From the NCBI RefSeq assembly GCF_000004195.4, contig NC_030680.2, forward strand, positions 153,796,025 to 153,860,024: DNA of 64,000 nt. The letters run 5' to 3'. Shown here one piece after another: positions 11,913 to 22,302 of this stretch; the stretch's first letter is position 1, and each line of letters opens with the position of its first letter. Source of the DNA: Xenopus tropicalis (lineage: Eukaryota > Chordata > Amphibia > Anura > Pipidae). The notes under the pieces are model-generated. The model searched no databases. It worked only from the letters and a program-made list of their open reading frames with translations, and was not told where the DNA came from. Made by a program: the position numbers and the translations under genes.

Positions 11913-12214
11913 TTTGGGCTCCAGTCCTTAAGAAGGATATTAATGAGCTGGAGAGAGTGCAGAGACTGCAACTAAACTGGTTAAGGGGATGGAAGGGTTA
12001 AACTATGAGGTGAGACTGTCAGGGTTGGGGTTGTTTTCTCTGGAAAAGAGGCGCTTGCGAGGGGACATGATTACTCTGTACAAGTACATTAGGGGGGATT
12101 ATAGGCAGATGGGGGGGTTCTTTTTTACTTGGATGGGTTTTTTACTTGCTGGGGTTACTGGGAAGGGTTGAACTTGATGGACTCTGGTCTTTTTTCAACC
12201 CTATGTAACTATGT
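11913..12214 (+). mobile_element. CR1/L2-like LINE ORF2, 3' end (second part)
   Basis: It continues the element interrupted at 7836: an F-W-A-P-V-L-K-K-D-I-like segment, [34 protein letters not shown] and [14 protein letters not shown], ending with the 3' tail CAACCCTATGTAACTATGTA. The short terminal TGTAACTA repeat is typical of CR1/L2 3' ends. The minisatellite units at 39346-42437 and 49131-53990 come from the same part of a related copy. Confidence 0.9.
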
Positions 12215-12296
12215 AACTATTTGACAATATCATTATTCCCACCATATCGATCCATCGAGACAATCTGACTTTCATAATAGTTCCGCCATAGGGAAC

Positions 12297-12565
12297 GATG
12301 CAGGAAACACCAGTACAGCCAATCAGCACAGCTCAGCCAATCAGTACAGCCAATCAGCACAGCTCAGCCAATCAGTACAGCTCAGCCAATCAGCCCAACT
12401 CAATCAGTCAGTACAGTTCAGCCAATCAGCCCAACTCTATCAGTCTGCCAGTACAGCTTAGCAAGCCATAAATGCTCAGCCAATCATTGCCACTCAGCTA
12501 ATTGGTGCAGCCAATCAACAAACGTAAGCAATTAGCACAGCGCATCCAGTCAGTGAGCCAATCAG
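12297..12565. repeat. Degenerate CCAAT-rich repeat
   Basis: Loose repetition of CAGCCAATCAGCACAGCTCA and CAGCCAATCAGTACAG, giving about ten CCAAT boxes on the plus strand. It ends next to the e24 donor. The copies are much more diverged than in the other arrays, so it is probably old. Confidence 0.85.
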
Positions 12566-12575
12566 GGCACGTTAC

Positions 12576-12635
12576 CTGGAGAAGTTGGAGGAACACGGAA
12601 TATCCGTACATTTCTGCCGCCTCGGTTATATTGAG
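12576..12635 (-). CDS. stab1: stab1 exon e24: FAS1-6, first helix
   Basis: 20 codons, phase 0/0, acceptor ttcaacag, donor gtaacg. The peptide LNITEAAEMYGYSVFLQLLQ is the first helix of FAS1-6; NITE is a possible N-glycosylation site. The next intron, to e25, is 8.8 kb and holds the split LINE and two large arrays. Confidence 0.87.
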
Positions 12636-12913
12636 CTGTTGAACAGAAGGTAGGGGTTAGAGTTTACACACGGCATTATGGGTAACTCATGCTGATTGGT
12701 TGGTTGTCTTTCTGGTAGGTCAGAGACAACCCAACAACCCAACAGAACATGAGCCAATGAAAGTGCAGCATTGGACCTTCATGTCCCGCACCCCAATGTG
12801 TTTGGGGAATGCTGGGAACTCACTGAACTGAAGCAACTCCCTGTATCTGCTCATGTGGGAATTTACCCCTAGGCTTTGGGGCAATTGGCTTATTGAATGG
12901 CAGGGAAACCTAC

Positions 12914-13051
12914 CTCATGAGGCCTGACGGGCTGGCGGCTGAAGTTTCGGATCTCTGGAACCAGAATCCCATCAATGAAATGGATCAAACCGTTCTTGGC
13001 GACGATAGAATTATTCATCAGACGGACGTGCCCATTCAGATAGACCTCGCC
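12914..13051 (-). CDS. stab1: stab1 exon e23: FAS1-5 end
   Basis: 46 codons, phase 0/0, acceptor ttgcccag, donor gtaggt. It encodes GEVYLNGHVRLMNNSIVAKN and then GLIHFIDGILVPEIRNF; NGLIHFIDGIL is the C-terminal signature strand of FAS1 domains. NNSI is a possible N-glycosylation site. Confidence 0.91.
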
Positions 13052-13247
13052 CTGGGCAACAGAGAAACAATTGCCCCTCACTGGAACATCAGTATTTGCT
13101 GCCCTGCCGTGTTCTGATTGGCTAATGGCTTTACCTCCAAGGCGGTTCCAAAGCTTGGATTGGCCGTTTGCTTTTTATCCTTCCAAGGCTACTAACGTTC
13201 TTATTGGCTACTCGGTGTAACCATGTGACCATACCCATGCTCCTTAC

Positions 13248-13394
13248 CTTATCTACTGAAACCATGAGCCTCCCGCCTCTGAGCGTCGTCAGGTACTGGG
13301 TCTCCTTCAGCTCATCCACAGACACAGCCTTACAGCCAATCACGTGCTCCAGCAGTAAATCCGATAGTTGCCCATTGCTCTTATATTCCTCCAG
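13248..13394 (-). CDS. stab1: stab1 exon e22: FAS1-5, H2 region
   Basis: 49 codons, phase 0/0, acceptor ctctttcag, donor gtaagg. It encodes the middle of the domain: LSDLLLEHVIGCKAV (H2 region, with L-x-x-H-V-I-x-C), then TLRGGRLMVSVDK. The Cys in H2 (GCK) is also present in mammalian stabilin FAS1-5 as I recall it. Confidence 0.88.
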
Positions 13395-13471
13395 CTGAAA
13401 GAGAATGACCCCCAGGGGCAGTGAGAGCCGCTTGGGTATTAAAGGGACCCCGAGTCACATGATATGGTGCC

Positions 13472-14341
13472 CCAGCATATAGATACGGTGAGTGCCCCCC
13501 GGCACATAGATACGGTGAGTGCCCCCCGGCACATAGATACGGTGAGTGCCCCCCGGCACATAGATACGGTGAGTGCCCCCCGGCACATAGATACGGTGAG
13601 TGCCCCCCGGCACATAGATACGGTGAGTGCCCCCCGGCACATAGATACGGTGAGTGCCCCCCGGCACATAGATACGGTGAGTGCCCCCCGGCACATAGAT
13701 ACGGTGAGTGCCCCCCGGCACATAGATACGGTGAGTGCCCCCCAGCACATAGATACGGTGAGTGCCCCCTAGCACATAGATACGGTGAGTGCCCCCCGGC
13801 ACATAGATACGGTGAGTGCCCCCTAGCACATAGATACGGTGAGTGCCCCCCAGCACATAGATATGGTGAGTGCCCCCCAGCACATAGATACGGTGAGTGC
13901 CCCCCAGCACATAGATACGGTGAGTGCCCCCCGGCACATAGATACGGTGAGTGCCCCCCAGCACATAGATACGGTGAGTGCCCCCCAGCACATAGATACG
14001 GTGAGTGCCCCCCAGCACATAGATACGGTGAGTGCCCCCCAGCACATAGATACGGTGAGTGCCCCCCGGCACATAGATACGGTGAGTGCCCCCCAGCACA
14101 TAGATATGGTGAGTGCCCCCCAGCACATAGATACGGTGAGTGCCCCCCGGCACATAGATACGGTGAGTGCCCCCCAGCACATAGATACGGTGAGTGCCCC
14201 CCGGCACATAGATACGGTGAGTGCCCCCTAGCACATAGATACGGTGAGTGCCCCCCAGCACATAGATATGGTGAGTGCCCCCCAGCACATAGATACGGTG
14301 AGTGCCCCCCAGCACATAGATACGGTGAGTGCCCCCCAGCA
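13472..14341. repeat. 27-bp minisatellite, about 32 copies
   Basis: The unit contains CACATAGATACGGTGAGTGC followed by CCCCC and GG/AG/TAG variants. It lies in the e21-e22 intron, 80 bp from e21. Every copy has CGGTGAGTG on the plus strand, a 5' splice-site-like word on the strand opposite to the gene. 27 is a multiple of 3, hence long open frames. Confidence 0.97.
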
Positions 14342-14420
14342 GAGCAGTAGCAGAGAGCACGGGGGCTCCGGTTCTGGGGTAGTCGGACCCCTAGGCTGGG
14401 GGGGGCACAGAGACACTTAC

Positions 14421-14504
14421 CTCGCTGCTGTTGCCAAACACCTGACCCAATGGCACAAAGACTGTAAGATTCCCAATGTCCGACCCAAGCTGAATCTTCT
14501 GCGC
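14421..14504 (-). CDS. stab1: stab1 exon e21: FAS1-5, H1 region
   Basis: 28 codons, phase 0/0, acceptor ccactcag, donor gtaagt. It encodes AQKIQLGSDIGNLTVFVP and LGQVFGNSSE; LTVFVPLGQVF is the H1 box. NLTV and NSSE are possible N-glycosylation sites. The 27-bp array begins 80 bp beyond the donor. Confidence 0.88.
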
Positions 14505-14581
14505 CTGAGTGGACAGAAAACATCACATGGGAAGTGAAGGCGCCAGGGATCTGTGAGATCACAAACATGGGATCTACTTAC

Positions 14582-14629
14582 CTGCAGGTACTTATGGAAC
14601 ACGGCCGTGTCCAGATTCACACTCAGCTC
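14582..14629 (-). CDS. stab1: stab1 exon e20: FAS1-5, first helix
   Basis: 16 codons, phase 0/0, acceptor ttcctctag, donor gtaagt. ELSVNLDTAVFHKYLQ is the opening helix of a FAS1 domain. The small introns on both sides (107 and 77 bp) are repeat-free. Confidence 0.86.
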
Positions 14630-14736
14630 CTAGAGGAACCGGCAAGGGACAAACAGCGTCAGTAGGTCCCATCCTATAGGGGCATCTCCCAGGCCCCACA
14701 CCCCCCACCACACACAGTAAGGAGAACCATACAAAC

Positions 14737-14856
14737 CTTATCAACGGTGCCCCTGCAGGTAAGTCCGTCCCCTAAATACATTCCTGGGCAATAACATTGG
14801 CGCTGGGCCGGGCCTGTGGGGAAACATAAGGCCAGGGGGCTGCAGCCGCCATTGTT
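14737..14856 (-). CDS. stab1: stab1 exon e19: EGF module 6
   Basis: 40 codons, phase 0/0, acceptor ccctgacag, donor gtttgt. It encodes NNGGCSPLALCFPTGPAQ, then QCYCPGMYLGDGLTC and RGTVDK leading into FAS1-5. Its acceptor is about 30 bp from the start of the 32/35-bp array. Start and end agree with stabilin domain borders. Confidence 0.9.
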
Positions 14857-14885
14857 CTGTCAGGGAAGAGAGAGCAAGGGAAAGA

Positions 14886-16998
14886 TAGTTAGGTGCAGTC
14901 ACTTGTGTGATGTCATATCGTTAGGTGCAGTCACTTGTGTGATGTCATATCGTTAAGTGCAGTCACTTGTGTGATGTCATATCGTTAGGTGCAGTCACTT
15001 GTGTGATGTCATATCGTTAGGTGCAGTCACTTGTGTGATGTCATATCGTTAGGTGCAGTCACTTGTGTGATGTCATATCGTTAGGTGCAGTCACTTGTGT
15101 GATGTCATATCGTTAGGTGCAGTCAATTGTGTGATGTCATATCGTTAGGTGCAGTCACTTGTGTGATGTCATATCGTTAGGTGCAGTCACTTGTGTGATG
15201 TCATATCGTTAGGTGCAGTCACTTGTGTGATGTAATATCGTTAGGTGCAGTCACTTGTGTGATGTAATATCGTTAGGTGCAGTCAATTGTGTGATGTCAT
15301 ATCGTTAGGTGCAGACACTTGTGTGATGTAATATCGTTAGGTGCAGTCACTTGTGTGATGTCATATCGTTAGGTGCAGTCACTTGTGTGATGTCATATCG
15401 TTAGGTGCAGTCACTTGTGTGATGTCATATCGTTAGGTGCAGTCACTTGTGTGATGTCATATCGTTAGGTGCAGTCACTTGTGTGATGTCATATCGTTAG
15501 GTGCAGTCACTTGTGTGATGTCATATCGTTAGGTGCAGTCACTTGTGTGATGTAATATCGTTAGGTGCAGTCACTTGTGTGATGTAATATCGTTAGGTGC
15601 AGTCAATTGTGTGAGGTCATATCGTTAGGTGCAGACACTTGTGTGATGTAATATCGTTAGGTGCAGTCACTTGTGTGATGTCATATCGTTAGGTGCAGTC
15701 ACTTGTGTGATGTCATATCGTTAGGTGCATTCACTTGTGTGATGTCATATCGTTAGGTGCAGTCACTTGTGTGATGTCATATCGTTAGGTGCAGTCACTT
15801 GTGTGATGTCATCGCATGGTTAGGTGCAGTCACTTGTGTGATGTCATCGCATGGTTAGGTGCAGTCACTTGTGTGATGTTATCGCATGGTTAGGTGCAGT
15901 CACGTGTGTGATGTTATCGCATGGTTAGGTGCAGTCACGTGTGTGATGTTATCGCATGGTTAGGTGCAGTCACTTGTGTGATGTCATCGCATGGTTAGGT
16001 GCAGTCACTTGTGTGATGTTATCGCATGGTTAGGTGCAGTCACTTGTGTGATGTTATCGCATGGTTAGGTGCAGTCACTTGTGTGATGTCATATCGTTAG
16101 ATGCAGTCACTTGTGTGATGTCATATCGTTAGGTGCAGTCACTTGTGTGATGTAATATCGTTAAGTGCAGTCACTTGTGTGATGTCATATCGTTAGGTGC
16201 AGTCACTTGTGTGATGTCATATCGTTAGGTGCAGTCACTTGTGTGATGTCATCGCATGGTTAGGTGCAGTCACTTGTGTGATGTCATCGCATGGTTAGGT
16301 GCAGTCACTTGTGTGATGTTATCGCATGGTTAGGTGCAGTCACGTGTGTGATGTTATCGCATGGTTAGGTGCAGTTACGTGTGTGATGTTATCGCATGGT
16401 TAGGTGCAGTCACTTGTGTGATGTCATCGCATGGTTAGGTGCAGTCACTTGTGTGATGTTATCGCATGGTTAGGTGCAGTCACTTGTGTGATGTCATCGC
16501 ATGGTTAGGTGCAGTCACTTGTGTGATGTTATCGCATGGTTAGGTGCAGTCACTTGTGTGATGTTATCGCATGGTTAGGTGCAGTCACTTGTGTGATGTC
16601 ATATCGTTAGATGCAGTCACTTGTGTGATGTCATATCGTTAGGTGCAGTCACTTGTGTGATGTCATATCGTTAGGTGCAGTCACGTGTGTGATGTCATCG
16701 CATGGTTAGGTGCAGTCACTTGTGTGATGTCATCGCATGGTTAGGTGCAGTCACATGTGTGATGTTATCGCATGGTTAGGTGCAGTCACTTGTGTGATGT
16801 CATCGCATGGTTAAGTGCAGTCACTTGTGTGATGTTATCGCATGGTTAGGTGCAGTCACTTGTGTGATGTTATCGCATGGTTAGGTGCAGTCACTTGTGT
16901 GATGTCATCGTATGGTTTGGTGCAGTCACTTGTGTGATGTCATCGTATGGTTTGGTGCAGTCACTTGTGTGATGTCATCGTATGGTTTGGTGCAGTCA
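14886..16998. repeat. 32/35-bp two-type minisatellite, about 64 copies
   Basis: All units share GGTGCAGTCACTTGTGTGAT. Type A ends GTCATATCGTTA (32 bp); type B ends GTCATCGCATGGTTA or GTTATCGCATGGTTA (35 bp). The left part to about 15800 is all type A. After that, blocks of B and A alternate, ending in three TCGTATGGTTTGG variants. It lies in the e18-e19 intron. Confidence 0.96.
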
Positions 16999-17143
16999 GT
17001 CATTTGTTCATCAAGGCACATGCCGGATTGGCCGCCCAAGTGCAAGGAGTGTGTATTGAAACAAGGACCAATAATGTCCCCGGACACACTGGGGAATAGA
17101 GCGCAACCTATTGGTACAACAAGACAAGAGTGAAAGTTCTGAC

Positions 17144-17218
17144 CTCTCTGCAAAGGTTGATTTGAGTGCAACGCGCGATCCCGTCGCCTTCGTAGCCCCC
17201 CCGGCAGTTACAGGCCAC
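17144..17218 (-). CDS. stab1: stab1 exon e18: second half of EGF module 5, start of module 6
   Basis: 25 codons, phase 0/0, acceptor ccgtttag, donor gtcaga. It encodes VACNCRGGYEGDGIARC and then TQINLCRE, which joins NNGGCS in the next exon to begin the sixth EGF module. Confidence 0.88.
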
Positions 17219-17481
17219 CTAAACGGAGAAGATGAGTTTTACCCACACGATATGATTGGCCAAGAACAGCTTCAGGGGCAATACAGTCAGCAGAGGGCCC
17301 CAGGGGTACAATAGTATACGGGTCCCCGTGTAGCAGCACCGACCATATGAGTTATATGGGGGTCCCACCCACAGAACTACCTGCCCCTATGTACAGACAG
17401 TTAGTGGCCAATGGTCAGGTCATGGCTCAAGCCCATCAGTAGCCCCCGCAGGTAAGTCTCATTATTGTATTTCTACGGTAC

Positions 17482-17555
17482 CTTGTTGGGCCCAGTTTTG
17501 GTGCATTCGGCGTTGGCATGGCAACCCCCGTTATGCTGCAGACAGGCATCGTTTT
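17482..17555 (-). CDS. stab1: stab1 exon e17: first half of EGF module 5
   Basis: Two bases plus 24 codons; acceptor gtatttacag, donor gtaccg. It encodes NDACLQHNGGCHANAEC and TKTGPNK. The first codon is completed by the G at the end of e16 (Glu). The donor is weaker than average (gtaccg), but the next exon continues the module in phase. Confidence 0.88.
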
Positions 17556-17659
17556 CTGTAAATACAAAAACTCAGAGACAGATGTGCCCCCCCAGTAAGG
17601 TGCCATCAATTAGTGATGCGCGGGGGCCCAACCTGCCCTTTAGCCCAAAACCAACCCAA

Positions 17660-20600
17660 TCCCAACCATCCATGAGAGTGTTCCAATCCCACCCACTTTG
17701 TGAGTTAGTGACTTCCTGTTCCTCCCCCTGACAGCCTCCATGAGAGTGTTCCAATCCCACCCACTTTATGAGTTAGTGACTTCCTGTTCCTCCCCCTGAC
17801 AGCCTCCATGAGAGTGTTCCAATCCCACCCCCTTTATGAGTTAGTGACTTCCTGTTCCTCCCCCTGACAGCCTCCATGAGAGTGTTACAATCCCACCCAC
17901 TTTATGAGTTAGTGACTTCCTGCTCCTCCCCCTGACAGCCTCCATGAGAGTGTTCCAATCCCACCCCCTTTATGAGTTAGTGACTTCCTGTTCCTCCCCC
18001 TGACAGCCTCCATGAGAGTGTTCCAATCCCACCCCCTTTATGAGTTAGTGACTTCCTGCTCCTCCCCCTGACAGTCTCCATGAGAGTGTTCCAGTCCCAC
18101 CCACTTTGTGAGTTAGTGACTTCCTGTTCCTCCCCCTGACAGCCTCCATGAGAGTGTTCCAGTCCCACCCACTTTATGAGTTAGTGACTTCCTGTTCCTC
18201 CCCCTGACAGCCTCCATGAGAGTGTTCCAATCCCACCCACTTTGTGAGTTAGTGACTTCCTGCTCCTCCCCCTGACAGCCTCCATGAGAGTGTTCCAATC
18301 CCACCCACTTTATGAGTTAGTGACTTCCTGCTCCTCCCCCTGACAGCCTCCACGAGAGTGTTTGAATCCCACCCACTTTGTGAGTTAGTGACTTCCTGTT
18401 CCTCCCCCTGACAGCCTCCATTAGAGTGTTCCAGTCCCACCCACTTTGTGAGTGACTTCCTGTTCCGCCCCTGACAGCCTCCATTAGAGTGTTCCAGTCC
18501 CACCCACTTTGTGAGTGACTTCCTGTTCCACCCCCTGACAGCCTCCATTAGAGTGTTCCAGTCCCACCCACTTTGTGAGTTAGTGACTTCCTGTTCCGCC
18601 CCTGACAGCCTCCATTAGAGTGTTCCAGTCCCACCCACTTTGTGAGTTAGTGACTTCCTGTTCCGCCCCTGACAGCCTCCATTAGAGTGTTCCAGTCCCA
18701 CCCACTTTGTGAGTTAGTGACTTCCTGTTCCTCCCCCTGACAGCCTTCATGAGAGTGTTCCAGTCCCACCCACTTGTGAGTTAGTGACTTCCTGTTCCTC
18801 CCCCTGACAGCCTCCATTAGGGTGTTCCAATCCCACCCACTTTGTGAGTTAGTGACGTCCTGCTCCTCCCCCTGACAGACTCCATGAGAGTGTTCCAGTC
18901 CCACCCACTTTATGAGTTAGTGACTTCCTGTTCCTCCCCCTGACAGCCTCCATGAGAGTGTTTGAATCCCACCCACTTTGTGAGTTAGTGCCTTCCTGTT
19001 CCTTTCCCTGACAGCCTCCATGAGAGTGTTCCAGTCCCACCCACTTTGTGAGTTAGTGCCTTCCTGTTCCTTTCCCTGACAGCCTCCATGAGAGTGTTCC
19101 AGTCCCACCTACTTTGTGAGTTAGTGACTCCCTGTTCCGCCCCTGACAGCCTCCATTAGAGTGTTCCAGTCCCACCCACTTTATGAGTTAGTGACTTCCT
19201 GTTCCTCCCCCTGACAGCCTCCATTAGAGTGTTCCAGTCCCACCCACTTTGTGAGTTAGTGACTTTCTGTTCCGCCCCTGACAGCCTCCATTAGAGTGTT
19301 CCAGTCCCACCCACTTTGTGAGTTAGTGACTTCCTGTTCCACCCCTGACAGCCTCCATTAGAGTGTTCCAGTCCCACCCACTTTGTGAGTTAGTGAATTC
19401 CTGTTCCACCCTGACAGCCTCCATGAGAGTGTCCCAGTCCCACCCACTTTGTGAGTTAGTGACTTCCTGTTTCTCCCCCTGACCGCCTCCATGAGAGTGT
19501 TCCAATCCCACCCACTTTATGAGTTAGTGACTTCCTGCTACTCCCCCTGACAGCCTCCATGAGAGTGTTTGAATCCCACCCACTTTGTGAGTTAGTGACT
19601 TCCTGTTCCGCCCCTGGCAGCCTCCATTAGAGTGTTCCAGTCCCACCCACTTTATGAGTTAGTGACTTCCTGTTCCTCCCCCTGACAGCCTCCATTAGAG
19701 TGTTCCAGTCCCACCCACTTTGTGAGTGACTTCCTGTTCCGCCCCTGACAGCCTCCATTAGAGTGTTCCAGTCCCACCCACTTTGTGAGTGACTTCCTGT
19801 TCCGCCCCTGACAGCCTCCATTAGAGTGTTCCAGTCCCACCCACTTTGTGAGTTAGTGATTTCCTGTTCCTCGCCCTGACAGCCTCCATTAGAGTGTTCC
19901 AGTCCCACCCACTTTGTGAGTTAGTGACTTCCTGTTCCGCCCCGACAGCCTCCATGAGAGTGTTCCAGTCCCACCCACTTTATGAGTTAGTGACTTCCTG
20001 TTCCTCCCCCTGACAGCCTCCATTAGAGTGTTCCAGTCCCACCCACTTTGTGAGTGAGTGCCTTCCTGTTCCTTTCCCTGACAGCCTCCATGAGAGTGTT
20101 CCAGTCCCACCTACTTTGTGAGTTAGTGACTCCCTGTTCCGCCCCTGACAGCCTCCATTAGAGTGTTCCAGTCCCACCCACTTTATGAGTTAGTGACTTC
20201 CTGTTCCTCCCCCTGACAGCCACCATTAGAGTGTTCCAGTCCCACCCACTTTGTGAGTTAGTGACTTTCTGTTCCGCCCCTGACAGCCTCCATTAGAGTG
20301 TTCCAGTCCCACCCACTTTGTGAGTTAGTGACTTCCTGTTCCACCCCCTGACAGCCTCCATTAGAGTGTTCCAGTCCCACCCACTTTGTGAGTTAGTGAA
20401 TTCCTGTTCCACCCTGACAGCCTCCATGAGAGTGTCCCAGTCCCACCCACTTTGTGAGTTAGTGACTTCCTGTTCCTCCCCCTGACCGCCTCCATGAGAG
20501 TGTTGCAATCCCACCCACTTTATGAGTTAGTGACTTCCTGCTACTCCCCCTGACAGCCTCCGTGAGAGTGTTTGAATCCCACCCACTTTGTGAGTTAGTG

Positions 20601-21610
20601 ACTTCCTGTTCCGCCCCTGGCAGCCTCCATTAGAGTGTTCCAGTCCCACCCACTTTATGAGTTAGTGACTTCCTGTTCCTCCCCCTGACAGCCTCCATTA
20701 GAGTGTTCCAGTCCCACCCACTTTGTGAGTGACTTCCTGTTCCGCCCCTGACAGCCTCCATGAGAGTGTCCCAGTCCCACCCACTTTGTGAGTGACTTCC
20801 TGTTCCGCCCCTGACAGCCTCCATTAGAGTGTTCCAGTCCCACCCACTTTGTGAGTTAGTGATTTCCTGTTCCTCGCCCTGACAGCCTCCATTAGAGTGT
20901 TCCAGTCCCACCCACTTTGTGAGTTAGTGACTTCCTGTTCCGCCCCGACAGCCTCCATGAGAGTGTTCCAGTCCCACCCACTTTATGAGTTAGTGACTTC
21001 CTGTTCCTCCCCCTGACAGCCTCCATGAGAGTGTTCCAGTCCCACCCACTTTATGAGTTAGTGACTTCCTGCTCCTCCCCCTGACAGCCTCCATGAGAGT
21101 GTTTGAATCCCACCCACTTTGTGAGTTAGTGACTTCCTGTTCCGCCCCTGACAGCCTCCATTAGAGTGTTCCAGTCCCACCCACTTTGTGAGTTAGTGAC
21201 TTCCTGTTCCTCCCCCTGACAGCCTCCATGAGAGTGTCCCAGTCCCACCCACTTTGTGAGTTAGTGACTTCCTGTTCCTCCCCCTGACAGCCTCCATGAG
21301 AGTGTCCCAGTCCCACCCACTTTATGAGTTAGTGACTTCCTGTTCCTCCCCCTGACAGCCTCCATGAGAGTGTCCCAGTCCCACCCACTTTATGAGTTAG
21401 TGACTTCCTGTTCCTCCCCCTGACAGCCTCCATGAGAGTGTTCCAGTCCCACCCACTTTGTAAGTTAGTGACTTCCTGTTCCTCCCCCTGACAGCCTCCA
21501 TGAGAGTGTTCCAGTCCCACCCACTTTGTAAGTTAGTGACTTCCTGTTCCTCCCCCTGACAGCCTCCATGAGAGTGTTCCAGTCCCACCCACTTTGTAAG
21601 TTAGTGACAC
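17660..21610. repeat. 68-bp minisatellite, about 58 copies, with 1003-bp higher-order duplication
   Basis: The unit includes ATGAGAGTGTTCCAATCCCA, CCCACTTTGTGAGTTAGTGA and CTTCCTGTTCCTCCCCCTGA, then CAGCCTCC. The marker variant CTTCCTGCTA occurs at 19531 and 20534, exactly 1003 bp apart, with the same order of neighbouring variants, showing a block duplication. It fills most of the e16-e17 intron. Confidence 0.97.
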
Positions 21611-21868
21611 TCTGTCCTTCCCTCTATTAGACAGAAGGGACAGAGCCCAAAGAAGGGCTGATGTTGTTGCCCCTTTGCAGTTTGGCAGTGGCTTATTGGC
21701 AGCCCGGTGGGGTAAAGCAACCTGGGTACCTAAATGTAAAACAGAAATTCTGCCCTATGTTAGGGCAGAGAACTGGGCTCTATTCTGCCAGGGGGCACAG
21801 CCTTTTGCCATCAGTTGAGCAGTAGAAAGAGAAATATGAATCTTAGCCGCTGCCTATTCGTTACTCAC
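21611..21868. other. Intronic unique sequence before e16 donor
   Basis: Unique sequence between the 68-bp array and exon e16. No further exon or repeat seen. Confidence 0.5.
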
Positions 21869-21994
21869 CGAGACAGACCCTCCCATCTCCATTGTAGCCG
21901 TCCAGGCAAGTGCACTGCGCCACCCCGGGTATAACCCGCGTGCAGTTGGCGTATGGGGAGCAGCCGCCATTGTTTATATCACAAACATTGATTT
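21869..21994 (-). CDS. stab1: stab1 exon e16: EGF module 4
   Basis: Two bases, 41 codons and one base; acceptor ctcccag, donor gtgagt. With neighbours it encodes a whole EGF module: INVCDINNGGCSPYANC, then CTCLDGYNGDGRVC. NNGGCS...A-x-C and GYxGDG are diagnostic of the stabilin EGF repeats. NCTR is a possible N-glycosylation site. It sits between the 68-bp and the 40-bp array introns. Confidence 0.92.
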
Positions 21995-22302
21995 CTGGGA
22001 GCAGAAAAGTAACATGGGCAGTGTCAGTGTTGATGCCCCTTTCCTGACACTACCACCTCTGCCCCAAAAGCCCCCCACCTCTGCCCCAATAGCCCCCCAC
22101 CAGCCCCTTTTCAGCCCATACTCAGACTGGCACCAAGTTGGGCAGAAAAGGCAGAACAGTTTACATTACAGAACCAAATAAAATGCCTAACAATACAGTA
22201 ATTGCCCCATTCCAGACTGGCTCATAGCCACAGCCACTAGCCTCAGCCTCGCTTCTGCCCTTCCTGCTGAGAATGTAGCCCTGCTGTGCCCCCAACTCAG
22301 AC
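21995..22302. other. Intronic unique sequence after e16 acceptor
   Basis: Unique, C-rich sequence (CCCCAAAAGCCCCCCACC and relatives) between e16 and the 40-bp array. No exon seen. Confidence 0.5.
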
